Both the position numbers and the translations under genes were made by a program. 58,456 nt of DNA from Phaeodactylibacter luteus (GTDB taxonomy: Bacteria; Bacteroidota; Bacteroidia; Chitinophagales; Saprospiraceae), in NCBI RefSeq assembly GCF_007993045.1, contig NZ_VOOR01000034.1, positions 1 through 58,456 on the forward strand, read 5' to 3'. Below the pieces are notes generated by a model. The model searched no databases. It had not been told where the DNA came from and saw only the letters and a list, made by a program, of their open reading frames with translations. Of the stretch, positions 50,297-58,456 are shown one piece after another. Positions within the stretch are counted from its first letter, which is position 1. Each line of letters begins with the position of its first letter.

Positions 50297-52069
50297 ATGA
50301 ACCGTAATACACTTCTACTCATCCTTGCCACTTTGTTTTTTTATGGTTGTAGCGATGACTTCTTAAACCAACCTCCGCTAGACCGGATCACAGACAGTGA
50401 CGTCTGGAAAGATCAAGCACTAATGGATGCTTACATCTATAAGATCTACGACGACATGCCATGGGATTACCTTAAAGATTTTGGGGGCGGTGCCGGATTT
50501 GGCGCTCACCGGGAAATTCTTTCTGACCTGGCACGCAGTACTTATGCCTGGACTCCAGCCTCCAATACTTTCCGGCCCGGCAACTGGGGGACGGCCAACA
50601 ATACCTGGCCATTGGACTGGTGGGGGTATTTTAACATCTGGAAAATCAACTACGCGCTTCAAAACATCGAAGCCGTGGGCCAGGATGTCCTCACCCTGGA
50701 AGAGCGGGACCACCGCTTAGGCGAGCTGTACTTCATGCGGGCATACTGTTATTTTGCAATGGCGAAGCGCTACGGTGGCGTACCCATCATTCTGGAGCCT
50801 CAAGACCCTAATACCACCCCGGAGGAAGAATACTTCCCGGAGCGGGATACAGAACAAGCTGTATATGATCAGGTTTTGTCGGACGCACAGTTGGCATTTG
50901 AACTGCTGCCCCACCGCTGGAATGGGCTGAAAGGTCGGGCTGGAAAATGGGCGGCAAAAGCATTGGAATCCCGCGCAGCACTATATGCAGGGAGCATTGC
51001 CAAATATGGCACTTATGAAATGGACGGCCTGGTAGGCCTGCCGTCCTCTGATGCCAATGCTTATTATCAGCAGGCGCTGGATGCCTCAGCGGAAATCATC
51101 AGTAACAGCGGGCATACCCTTTTCAACCAATACCCAGACCCTGCCGAAAACTACTACCGCCTGTTTGTTGATGAAACCGAAGATGAGGCCATCTTTGTAA
51201 AAGTCTGGCTCCCTTTCGAAAAAGGGCACTCCTATGACTTGTACAACACACCATACAGCTACCGGGTAGACTGGGGCTCAAGCATGTCCCCATCCAAACA
51301 ACTGATGGACAGCTACGAAATGCTGAGCACCGGGCTCCTGCCTGATGAGGAAGGTTCAGGGTACGACCCTCAGGCTCCATTTGACAACCGCGACCCCCGC
51401 TTCAAAGGGACGCTGCTCACCGATAACGATATCTTCCAGGGTTCCCGCATCGAGACCTGGTATGCTACCGAAAGAAATGGCGAGCTCGACACCAATACCG
51501 GCACGGGTATAGGCAAAGATGGTATGGGGATCCATCCCGATGCCACAAAGACTGGGGCTTATGTAAGAAAATACCTGAATGATGGCTCCTCTCCACTCCT
51601 CATTCAGCAATACTACTCAGGACAGGACTGCATCATCTTCCGGCTGGGAGAGATTTACCTCAATGCTGCCGAGGCGGCTATCGAGCTCGGGCTGGAGGAA
51701 GAAGCCCGGGGCTATATTGAGCCCATCCGTACGCGTGCTGGCCTGCAGCAACACCTCCGTCTGGAGCCTTACTCAGGGCTTGAACTTAGAGACCGCATCC
51801 GAAACGAAAGGAAAATCGAGCTGGCCTTCGAAGACCAGCGATACTGGGATGTGAAGCGCTGGCGTATTGCTGAGGAAGCGCTGAGTGTCCAAATTATGGG
51901 CATACGCTCTCTGCGCCATGTGGATGATCAGGGACAGGAGACCTTCACTTATGAGACCATTGTAGCCGAATCTCAAAAGATGAACTTTTTCCCCCGCCAT
52001 TACTACTTCCCCATCGGACAAGACCGGGTGAACAACAACCCCAAGCTCATCGAGAACCCTGGCTATTAA
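50297..52069 (+). CDS. susD: SusD/RagB family glycan-binding lipoprotein
   Basis: 590 residues with lipobox F-Y-G-C and the start S-D-D-F-L-N-Q-P-P-L-D-R-I-T-D typical of SusD. The helical repeat scaffold has G-E-L-Y-F-M-R-A-Y-C-Y-F-A-M-A-K-R-Y-G-G-V-P-I and, near the C-terminus, I-F-R-L-G-E-I-Y-L-N-A-A-E-A-A and R-N-E-R-K-I-E-L-A-F-E-D-Q-R-Y-W-D-V-K-R-W. It caps the SusC barrel at the cell surface and binds the glycan. The short gap after susC shows that it is co-transcribed. Confidence 0.96.
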   Translation: MNRNTLLLILATLFFYGCSDDFLNQPPLDRITDSDVWKDQALMDAYIYKIYDDMPWDYLKDFGGGAGFGAHREILSDLARSTYAWTPASNTFRPGNWGTANNTWPLDWWGYFNIWKINYALQNIEAVGQDVLTLEERDHRLGELYFMRAYCYFAMAKRYGGVPIILEPQDPNTTPEEEYFPERDTEQAVYDQVLSDAQLAFELLPHRWNGLKGRAGKWAAKALESRAALYAGSIAKYGTYEMDGLVGLPSSDANAYYQQALDASAEIISNSGHTLFNQYPDPAENYYRLFVDETEDEAIFVKVWLPFEKGHSYDLYNTPYSYRVDWGSSMSPSKQLMDSYEMLSTGLLPDEEGSGYDPQAPFDNRDPRFKGTLLTDNDIFQGSRIETWYATERNGELDTNTGTGIGKDGMGIHPDATKTGAYVRKYLNDGSSPLLIQQYYSGQDCIIFRLGEIYLNAAEAAIELGLEEEARGYIEPIRTRAGLQQHLRLEPYSGLELRDRIRNERKIELAFEDQRYWDVKRWRIAEEALSVQIMGIRSLRHVDDQGQETFTYETIVAESQKMNFFPRHYYFPIGQDRVNNNPKLIENPGY

Positions 52070-52110
52070 CCGGCAGGGATAGGTTTTTGTAAACTAAAAA
52101 ATGTAACAGC

Positions 52111-52944
52111 ATGATCAAAGCAATAAAACTTCAACACGGGCTTCTATCACTCTTTGCGCTGCTGCTTCTGTCAAGTTGCAACACCGATGAGGGCCCCGCA
52201 GCCGTCCTGCCTCCCGACAGTGAACAGGCTGCATTCTCCTATACCCCCGACCCTGAAAGCCCCAATAGGCTAACTTTTACAGCTTCCCCTGAGGTGGAAA
52301 CCTGGTACACGCACTGGTCATTTGGTGATAACACGGCTGCTGAAGGAATGGAAGCTACCAAGACCTACCCGCTTAGCGGCGAATATGAGGTGCGTTTCAA
52401 AATTTTCACCGATGGCGGTACAGCCCAAAGCACTCAGACCATCTCTATCGAATCGGATATCTTGGGCCCCAACCTCATCCAAAACGGTGAATTTGATGGT
52501 GATGAAGCCTGGAGCATACTCCCCATTTCAAATGGGGTAGAAGTGGCATTTGAGAATGGGGCTGTTTCTTGGTCTGGTGGTGGCTGGGGGCAGGAGGGCA
52601 TCTACCAAGCCATTGAAGTGGAAGCCGATCAGGTGTACCAAATTAATATGGAGGTCACTTGCAACGGGCTAAGTGATTCCTGGTTTGAAGTGTATGCAGG
52701 AAAAACAGTGCCTACCCCTGGCAACGACTATACTGACGGCGGTATCCGGCTTGGCTTAAATACCTGGGAAGGCTGCGGTGGCGAACCGTTTGAAGGCCTA
52801 TTCACGGCTTACAGCTGTAGCGGGGAAGATGGTACGTTCCAGTTTCCGGAAGGCGGCACGGTATACCTCGTTATCCGAGGGGGAGGAGCAGATTATGGCA
52901 TCAATGGCGTAACTATAGACAATGTATCTGTGCGTCAACTTTAA
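52111..52944 (+). CDS. Surface glycan-binding lipoprotein with PKD and CBM-like domains
   Basis: 277 residues with lipobox L-S-S-C. Residues about 45-115 are a PKD domain (W-Y-T-H-W-S-F-G-D-N-T, Y-P-L-S-G-E-Y-E-V-R-F). Residues about 125-277 are a CBM4/9-like jelly roll (N-L-I-Q-N-G-E-F-D-G-D-E-A-W, then V-T-I-D-N-V-S-V-R-Q-L). It occupies the SusE/SusF position 41 bp after susD. Proteins of this layout serve as non-enzymatic surface glycan-binding proteins in laminarin loci. The binding face cannot be located from sequence, but W and Y residues are frequent. It is followed at once by repeat R7. Confidence 0.87.
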   Translation: MIKAIKLQHGLLSLFALLLLSSCNTDEGPAAVLPPDSEQAAFSYTPDPESPNRLTFTASPEVETWYTHWSFGDNTAAEGMEATKTYPLSGEYEVRFKIFTDGGTAQSTQTISIESDILGPNLIQNGEFDGDEAWSILPISNGVEVAFENGAVSWSGGGWGQEGIYQAIEVEADQVYQINMEVTCNGLSDSWFEVYAGKTVPTPGNDYTDGGIRLGLNTWEGCGGEPFEGLFTAYSCSGEDGTFQFPEGGTVYLVIRGGGADYGINGVTIDNVSVRQL

Positions 52945-53124
52945 GGGGCTGAGCCAAAATGCGGCAGCCGTTGATGTTTTTCGGGCCTTAGCTTGGCATT
53001 TGGCCTAGCGCTGCGCAGGGGTGGCCGAAGGCCAGACCCGACGCCTGAAGGGCGAGGGGCCGAGCGGATAGCGAGCCCCGTAGCATAGCGGCACCTGCCC
53101 TCAGGCAGGGGCAGGCCCCAAAAG
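52945..53124 (+). repeat. GC-rich structured repeat, copy R7, inside the glucan locus
   Basis: It starts at the base after the stop codon of the PKD lipoprotein gene with GGGGCTGAGCCAAAATGCGG. It is the same subtype as R6 (GGCCGAAGGCC, then ACGCCTGAAGGGCG), nearly identical to it through the core. Hairpin 2 is CCTGCC, loop CTCA, GGCAGG. It separates the susCD-lipoprotein unit from the secreted-enzyme genes. The remaining bases to 53292 hold nothing supported. Confidence 0.87.
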
Positions 53125-53292
53125 GTGCATCAGTCAACGGTTAAAAAACAGTACAATGATTTATCACAACAGGAGGAGCCATGAGGCCTCTGGCTTATGG
53201 TTTCCCTGCCCCTGCCATGCCATTGCGCACCGGATGCAGCATACCGGAACGGCTAATGGCTTGTTCATCAATTATCAATCAAACCAAGTAAA

Positions 53293-54333
53293 ATGAAAAA
53301 ACTAGTACTTACAGCATTCTTATCGGCAGCACTGACTGCAGCCCTGACCGCACAGGTCAATATTACCATTGAGCTCAACACAGCCACCATTGACATGATT
53401 GACCCGGGAGGGCTTTATATAGCAGGTGGAAGCGGTTTTGGCTCGCCTGGAGACAATGAATTGACTGACCCGGACGGGGATGGCATTTTTACGATCACAC
53501 TTCAGCGGGAGGTCGGTTTTTCCAGCTTTTACACCTTTACCAATGGCAATTGCGGGGACTACAGCTGCAAGGAAAACATTGCTGGCCTGCCCTGTAGCGA
53601 TCCTGCCAATTTTAATGACCGGTTCTTGCCGCCTGTATCGGCAGATACTACTATTCTGGCCTGTTTTGGTACTTGTGACAGCGACGGCTCCTGTACTATT
53701 GTCACGGACTCTATCGATATCACGTTCCATCTCAATACAGAAAATATTGAGATGATTGACCCCTCGGGCGTCTTCCTGGCAGGTGGCACCAATTTCGGTT
53801 TTCCGGGCGACAATCCAATGATCGACCCCGATGGCGATGGCATTTACACCATTACCATGCGCAGGCCAAAAGGTTTTGCGAGCTATTACACCTTTACCAA
53901 TGGCGCTTGTGGAGACTGGTCCTGCAAAGAAAACTTGGAAGGGCTCGACTGTGCCGACCCCAATAGCTTCAACGATCGTTTTCTGCCAGCCACCCAATCA
54001 GATACCACCATAATGGCTTGCTTTGGCAATTGCGCAAGCGATGGCTCCTGCCAGGTTACCAGTACAAACGGAATAACTGTGGATGAAACGCTTTTTGAGC
54101 TGTACCCCACTTTGGCAGCAGGGTTCACGCAGCTGGCCTTTAGTGAGCGGGCTGCATCAATGGAGAAAAATGTACAGGTCGTTAGCGCGGCAGGGCAAGT
54201 CATCGAAACGCTCAGCACCGCGCACCAAGCTTTCTACCCAATAAACACTACTGACTATGCCACAGGCCTGTACTACGTACGCGTCAATACCGCAACTGCT
54301 ACCTACACCCGCAGATTTATCGTAACGCGATAA
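53293..54333 (+). CDS. Secreted protein with two tandem Cys-rich domains and a T9SS type A sorting domain
   Basis: 346 residues with a signal peptide ending T-A-Q. Two copies of a domain of about 115 residues (about 22-138 and 141-258) are highly similar. Each has I-D-M-I-D-P-x-G-x-[YF]-[IL]-A-G-G, G-D-N, D-P-D-G-D-G-I-[FY]-T-I-T, F-x-S-[FY]-Y-T-F-T-N-G, then C-G-D-x-S-C-K-E-N and N-D-R-F-L-P. Six cysteines are conserved per copy. The A-G-G ... D-P-D-G-D-G-I-Y-T pattern resembles E-set/CBM20- or CBM48-like starch- or glucan-binding modules, but I do not recognise this family. The C-terminus is a T9SS type A domain. Its position before GH5 and GH16 genes suggests a secreted glucan-binding protein; that is inference. 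Confidence 0.8.
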   Translation: MKKLVLTAFLSAALTAALTAQVNITIELNTATIDMIDPGGLYIAGGSGFGSPGDNELTDPDGDGIFTITLQREVGFSSFYTFTNGNCGDYSCKENIAGLPCSDPANFNDRFLPPVSADTTILACFGTCDSDGSCTIVTDSIDITFHLNTENIEMIDPSGVFLAGGTNFGFPGDNPMIDPDGDGIYTITMRRPKGFASYYTFTNGACGDWSCKENLEGLDCADPNSFNDRFLPATQSDTTIMACFGNCASDGSCQVTSTNGITVDETLFELYPTLAAGFTQLAFSERAASMEKNVQVVSAAGQVIETLSTAHQAFYPINTTDYATGLYYVRVNTATATYTRRFIVTR

Positions 54334-54460
54334 AAGAAGCAATTGGATTTAGCCTTAGTACAAGGATGGTTATTCGCCACTGACCGCTTTTAGGGATATG
54401 GCGGATAGCCTCCTTTACATGCACTATTTGATTATCAGGCCTTCATAAAATTACTTCCCA

Positions 54461-57193
54461 ATGAATCTTAAATTAACCTTTTTTGCCCTTTGCGCTTTTT
54501 GCCTCACGCTGCTCAGCCCACTTGCCGGGCAGCATCTGCTGAGGACACATGGGCAGGCCATCGTCAATGATAACCAAGACACCATTCTCCTCCGAGGCAT
54601 GGGGCTCGGCGGATGGATGGTACAGGAAGGGTATATGTTGCAAACCTCTGGTTTTGCCAACCCACAACATGAGATCAGAGCGGCTATCGAAGCCCTCATT
54701 GGGGAAGAACAAACCGACCTGTTCTATGAAGCCTGGCTGGCCAACCACGTCCGGAAACCAGATATTGATTCTCTAAAATCCTGGGGTTTCAACTCCATCC
54801 GGTTGCCTATGCACTACAATCTATTTACGCTGCCTATTGAAGAAGAGCCAATACCCGGCGAGCAGACTTGGCTGGACAAAGGCTTTGAGCTTACCGATAG
54901 TGTCATTTCCTGGTGTGCCCAAAACGAGATGTACGTTATCCTCGACCTCCATGCCGCACCGGGAGGGCAGGGGCAGGATGCTGCAATTTCTGACTACGAC
55001 CCTACCAAACCTTCTCTTTGGGAAAGCAAAGACAACCGCGACAAAATGGTCGCCTTGTGGAAAAAAATTGCCGAGCGATACGCTGACGAACAATGGGTGG
55101 CCGGTTATGACCTCCTCAACGAGCCCAACTGGGAATTGCCCGGCAATGTGCTGTTGCGGGAACTGTACGAAGAAGTTACAGATAGCATCCGCACCGTAGA
55201 TACCACTCACATGCTCATCATCGAAGGCAACTGGTGGGCCAATGATTTTACGGGCCTTACACCACCGTGGGATGATAATTTGGTCTATTCACCTCACAAG
55301 TACTGGTCCAATAATGATGTAGCCACGATGCAATGGGTGCTGGATATCCGGAACACTTATAACGTCCCACTCTACCTTGGAGAGAGTGGAGAAAACTCCA
55401 ATGTATGGTTCCGGGATGCGATCCGCCTGCTGGAAGACCTCGGCATTGGCTGGGCCTGGTGGCCTATGAAAAAAATTGAATCCATTTCGGGCCCTCTTTC
55501 AGTGGTCAAAACCGAGGAATACCAATCACTGCTGGATTATTGGAACGGTAATGGCCCTGCCCCTGATCCGGCATTTGCAGCAGCCACACTTATGGAAATC
55601 ACTGAAGGGCTGAAAACGGAAAACTGTATACTTCAGCAAGATGTCATTGACGCCATGTTCAGGCAGGTGCGCTCTGATGAAACGGTACCTTACCATCAGC
55701 CGCATACCATCCCCGGCGTTATCTACGCCACTGACTTTGATATGGGGGTCGTTGGGGAAGCTTACTACGACAAAGTAGTTGCCAACTACCATGTATCCAC
55801 CGGCAACTACACGGCCTGGAATAATGGCTGGGCTTACCGAAACGATGGCGTGGATATTGAACCCTGTTCAGATACCCTCAATACCAATGGGTTTCATATT
55901 GGCTTTACGGAGACGGACGAATGGATGCAGTACGAGTCAGACATTATGGAAAGCGGGGTATACGACATCCACCTTAGGGTCGCTTCCGGCGGTTCCGGTG
56001 GCAGGCTGCACTTTGCTGCCGATGGCACTGCCATCACTCCAACCAGCTTCATGCCTCCAACCGGTGGATGGCAAAACTGGGAAACGGTTGTTATCCCCAA
56101 TGTCATCCTTGATAGCAATGCCCAAAAAATCCGGCTCTATATTGATGCTGCCGGCTTCAACATCAGCAGCTTCGAATTCGTAGGCACAACGCTTGCTCCG
56201 GCAGAGGTGCTCACTCGGTTTATGGAAGCCTCCACTGTAGATGAGTACACCATAAAAATGAACACCAACAAAGCCATGAATGAGGTACTGCCGGCTGCGC
56301 CCAGCGGTTTTGAGATACATGTAGACGGAAATAGTGTGCCCGTTACTTCGGTGAAAATCGACCCGGACAACCATAAACAATTCCTCTTTTCGGTAGATTA
56401 TCTTCTGAAATCAACAGAAGACATTCGGATATCTTACAGTGGAAGTGAGGTGATGGCTAATGATGGGGTTGCCCTCAGCCCATTTACCCTCGAAAAAGTT
56501 AAAAACAATCTCCCATTCGTTCACCAATTGCCTGGCCGGGTCGAAGCGGAAGCTTTCCGTGTGCAGCAAGGCATCGAGCTCGAAGAAACTACCGATCAAG
56601 GGGGCGGGCAGAACATTGCCTATCTTGATCCAGGCGATTATCTAGACTACGAAGTCAATATCACTACTCCGGGAGCCTATCAGGTTAGCTACCGTACGGC
56701 ATCTCAATTTGGCTCCGGAGGGATAGAGCTGCAGCTCATAGATACAGCAGGAAATGCTTTCGTCATTCAGAATGCAAGTTTCACTCCAACGGGCGATTGG
56801 CAAAGCTGGTCTACAACTCAGCAAATGGCTGACCTCCCCTCAGGGCGCTATACGCTCAGAGCAAGGATTACAGCCGCTCCTTTCAACCTCAACTGGATGG
56901 AGTTCAGCTTAGGCACTACCTCTATCCAAGAAGAATTGGACGAAACGGCAATTGTTTTCCCAAACCCATCTGAGGGCATGTACCAGTTACAACTGAATAC
57001 ACCGGAGAAGCAAGCAATGCGCCTGCAAGTATACGCTGCAGATGGCCAGGTCGTTGTAAACCGGCCTCTCCCAAAAGCAGCCCAAATTGAAGAAACGATA
57101 TCCCTTGCTAGCCAGCCAAGCGGTTGCTACTATCTATTCATCCGGTTTTCAGATGGCACTGCTTGTTCAAAAAAGCTGATCAAGCTTGACTAA
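54461..57193 (+). CDS. GH5 glucanase with CBM6-like modules and T9SS type A sorting domain
   Basis: 910 residues with a signal peptide ending L-A-G-Q. The GH5 barrel (about 25-365) has L-R-G-M-G-L-G-G-W, F-N-S-I-R-L-P, D-L-H-A-A-P-G-G-Q, the acid/base E221 in L-L-N-E-P-N and the nucleophile E308 in L-Y-L-G-E-S-G-E. Residues about 430-580 and 690-820 are CBM6-like modules (both with D-Y-x-x-Y-E or W-M-Q-Y-E and N-x-x-x-F-E-F/W-M-E-F-S ends), separated by an Ig-like linker. The last 80 residues are a T9SS type A domain starting F-P-N-P-S-E-G. It should cut beta-glucan outside the cell; whether it acts on 1,3-, 1,4- or 1,6-linkages is not readable. It lies 127 bp after the Cys-rich protein gene. 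Confidence 0.92.
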   Translation: MNLKLTFFALCAFCLTLLSPLAGQHLLRTHGQAIVNDNQDTILLRGMGLGGWMVQEGYMLQTSGFANPQHEIRAAIEALIGEEQTDLFYEAWLANHVRKPDIDSLKSWGFNSIRLPMHYNLFTLPIEEEPIPGEQTWLDKGFELTDSVISWCAQNEMYVILDLHAAPGGQGQDAAISDYDPTKPSLWESKDNRDKMVALWKKIAERYADEQWVAGYDLLNEPNWELPGNVLLRELYEEVTDSIRTVDTTHMLIIEGNWWANDFTGLTPPWDDNLVYSPHKYWSNNDVATMQWVLDIRNTYNVPLYLGESGENSNVWFRDAIRLLEDLGIGWAWWPMKKIESISGPLSVVKTEEYQSLLDYWNGNGPAPDPAFAAATLMEITEGLKTENCILQQDVIDAMFRQVRSDETVPYHQPHTIPGVIYATDFDMGVVGEAYYDKVVANYHVSTGNYTAWNNGWAYRNDGVDIEPCSDTLNTNGFHIGFTETDEWMQYESDIMESGVYDIHLRVASGGSGGRLHFAADGTAITPTSFMPPTGGWQNWETVVIPNVILDSNAQKIRLYIDAAGFNISSFEFVGTTLAPAEVLTRFMEASTVDEYTIKMNTNKAMNEVLPAAPSGFEIHVDGNSVPVTSVKIDPDNHKQFLFSVDYLLKSTEDIRISYSGSEVMANDGVALSPFTLEKVKNNLPFVHQLPGRVEAEAFRVQQGIELEETTDQGGGQNIAYLDPGDYLDYEVNITTPGAYQVSYRTASQFGSGGIELQLIDTAGNAFVIQNASFTPTGDWQSWSTTQQMADLPSGRYTLRARITAAPFNLNWMEFSLGTTSIQEELDETAIVFPNPSEGMYQLQLNTPEKQAMRLQVYAADGQVVVNRPLPKAAQIEETISLASQPSGCYYLFIRFSDGTACSKKLIKLD

Positions 57194-57213
57194 CCAACCC
57201 AAAGGGGGGGCTG

Positions 57214-57256
57214 TGGGCTCTGAATGGCTCAACGCTGCTTTTGGGGGCTGAGCCCA
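57214..57256 (+). terminator. Hairpin after the GH5 gene
   Basis: TGGGCTC and GAGCCCA are 7-bp complements 29 bases apart and are followed by TTTT. The stem is short for the loop, so this is a weak terminator candidate. Confidence 0.35.
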
Positions 57257-57359
57257 TTTTGCAAGTCTGCGAAAAAACAGCCTCAGGAAAAGGCCCTTCT
57301 CAGCTTTTACCCCCCCCTTCAATAAGATAAAATCTAACTGATCACCAACATCAATTGCA

Positions 57360-58208
57360 ATGAAGTATGTTTTAACCATGGGGGTTGTTGTCTCCTTAAA
57401 CTTAGCCCTCTATTTAGGGCATCAAGAAGCGAAAGACAGCCACAAGAACCCTATCTGGAAGGTAGATTTCTTTGACGACTTTGATACATTTGATCCGGAA
57501 AACTGGCAGGACCAGCGGATCTGGGTAAACAATGAAACACATTGCTACGTACCCGAGGGTGAATTCGGCACCCGGGAGGTGAGCAATGGCACATTAAAAC
57601 TAAGGGTCGTCAATATCGGAGAAAAGCGCCCCTGCGACAACTTGGACAAATACGGGAAACAGCACCCCGATACCGAGTTTGCCGCTGGCCGCATCACCTC
57701 AAAAAACCGCAAAGAATTCATCAAGGGAAGATGGACTGCCAGACTGAGGCTGTGGAGCAACGGAGAAGCCAGCATGTTCCCTGCATGGTGGATTTTGGGT
57801 GCCCAAAACAATGAGCCACCCGTTCAGGAGGAAGATGAAAAGGTTTGCTGGCCGATGACCGGATCTGGTGAAATTGATATTTTCGAACATCATGGCGACC
57901 ACCAAAAGGACCACTTTACCACTGGCGCGATCAAAAGCCTGGGAGAATGTGATAAAGGAGACTGGTGGAGCATGCGCAAGGGCGTTGATGCTACGCTAAA
58001 CGAATATCATGAGTATGCCGTAGAATGGGAAGGCAGTGATCTGGTCTACCGCCTGGACGGCAAAGAAGTGTACCGCAATATTGGGCAAGGCGACAACTAT
58101 CCGGAGCCCATGTTTGCCATTTTGAATTATGCAAAGATTACCGACTCTCCAATGGAGGGGGAGTGGACGATGGAGGTAGATTGGGTAAAGCATGAATTTA
58201 AAAATTAA
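57360..58208 (+). CDS. GH16 endo-beta-glucanase (laminarinase type)
   Basis: 282 residues. A short N-terminal hydrophobic segment (about 2-19) may be a signal peptide or anchor. The jelly-roll domain starts F-F-D-D-F-D-T-F-D-P-E-N-W. The catalytic motif is E171-I-D173-I-F-E176 in G-S-G-E-I-D-I-F-E-H. W-W-I-L-G before it and H-E-Y-A-V-E-W after it are the usual GH16 sub-site strands. The extra residue between D and the second E is typical of the laminarinase/lichenase group rather than agarases or kappa-carrageenases. It cuts internal beta-1,3 (or mixed) links by retaining hydrolysis. It has no T9SS sorting domain, unlike GH5, so the two enzymes should act in different places. Its promoter region carries a run of eight C residues (57310-57317). 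Confidence 0.92.
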   Translation: MKYVLTMGVVVSLNLALYLGHQEAKDSHKNPIWKVDFFDDFDTFDPENWQDQRIWVNNETHCYVPEGEFGTREVSNGTLKLRVVNIGEKRPCDNLDKYGKQHPDTEFAAGRITSKNRKEFIKGRWTARLRLWSNGEASMFPAWWILGAQNNEPPVQEEDEKVCWPMTGSGEIDIFEHHGDHQKDHFTTGAIKSLGECDKGDWWSMRKGVDATLNEYHEYAVEWEGSDLVYRLDGKEVYRNIGQGDNYPEPMFAILNYAKITDSPMEGEWTMEVDWVKHEFKN

Positions 58209-58220
58209 CGCTGCTTTGCC

Positions 58221-58412
58221 GGGCGCAAACCATATAGCCGCTTGTTTTGCCTGCCCCCTCCGCAAGGATAGGGGCCTGCCCCTGCCCAATGGCAGGTGCC
58301 GCTATGCTACGGGGCTCGCTATCCGCTCGGCCCTGACGGGCTTGCCACCCCTCCGCAGCGCTAGGCCGGCACCGTTATGGCGCTAAAGCCAGCGGTATTT
58401 TGGTTCGCACCT
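58221..58412 (-). repeat. GC-rich structured repeat, copy R8
   Basis: Reverse orientation, starting 13 bp after the GH16 stop codon. It is full length: GGGCGCAAACCAT at the left and ATTTTGGTTCGCACCT at the right. In the element's direction hairpin 1 is GCCC, loop GTCA, GGGC, and hairpin 2 is ACCTGCC, loop ATTG, GGCAGG. The last 44 bases of the window hold nothing recognisable. Confidence 0.85.
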
Positions 58413-58456
58413 CTTTTTGCTCAAACATACAATTATTGCCAAGCAGTGCAGGCGTA

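Noticed and set aside
53181-53291. A 36-codon frame with a strong AGGAGG before its ATG, ending just before the Cys-rich protein gene
   Set aside because: Shine-Dalgarno sequences are rarely used in this phylum, the composition is not protein-like and it lies in poorly conserved DNA after R7; it is probably chance.
11541-58412. R repeats as a CRISPR array
   Set aside because: The copies are about 200 bp, widely scattered, in both orientations and without regular spacers or cas genes.

Overview
The window reads as chromosomal DNA of a Bacteroidota bacterium, most like the Saprospirales/Lewinella-type marine or sludge lineages. Several independent signs agree: type IX secretion (T9SS) C-terminal sorting domains on many secreted proteins, a gliding-motility type (type B) C-terminal domain next to a PorP/SprF-family protein, a SusC/SusD pair, a propeller plus Y_Y_Y sensor with a DNA-binding tail, Bacteroidota -7 boxes of the TAnnTTTG type, and almost no Shine-Dalgarno sequences. 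No rRNA, tRNA, CRISPR array, phage or integrase gene was seen. The assignment is inferred from gene families; no database was searched.

Layout. 1-5375: three tandem paralogous M43-like secreted metalloproteases (the first cut by the window edge) and a PorP/SprF-family protein. 5446-10974: a 1842-residue adhesin-like protein with about ten SprB-type repeats. 11784-18222: folD, prmA and a very large unrecognised exported protein. 18459-25462: a lysyl-endopeptidase-like secreted protease, a small exported protein with a TonB-dependent receptor, a YggS-type PLP protein and an ACP-phosphodiesterase-like protein. 25718-31478: an oligopeptidase B-like lipoprotein, a MATE transporter, an Omp28/thioredoxin-fold T9SS protein and an orphan HsdR-N-type nuclease domain. 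31656-33811: a two-gene threonine-to-glycine pathway (short-chain threonine dehydrogenase plus kbl). 33979-39295: a maltose cassette (beta-phosphoglucomutase, GH65 phosphorylase, lipoprotein, GH13 amylase lipoprotein). 39415-40878: an NmrA-like gene bracketed by two copies of a 169-bp foldback element. 40875-43620: a type II sulfide:quinone oxidoreductase and an outer-membrane barrel protein. 44105-58208: a beta-glucan (laminarin-type) utilisation locus with regulator, SusC, SusD, PKD/CBM lipoprotein, duplicated Cys-rich T9SS protein, GH5 and GH16.

How it works together. In the glucan locus the membrane-spanning regulator would sense oligosaccharide and turn on SusC/D uptake, the surface lipoprotein and Cys-rich protein would hold glucan, and GH5 and GH16 would cut it. 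In the maltose cassette a membrane-attached GH13 would release maltose, GH65 would phosphorolyse it in the cytosol and PgmB would turn beta-glucose-1-phosphate into glucose-6-phosphate.

The least expected content is non-coding. Eight copies of a GC-rich, multi-hairpin, roughly 200-bp repeat lie between genes (named R1-R8 here). Their stems are kept while the tetraloops vary, and one copy has a naturally unoccupied relative in the same window. A second family is a 169-bp full-length foldback (MITE-like) flanked by CTAG. Its two copies bracket one gene and sit exactly on TAG stop codons, as if the pair had moved that gene into an R repeat.
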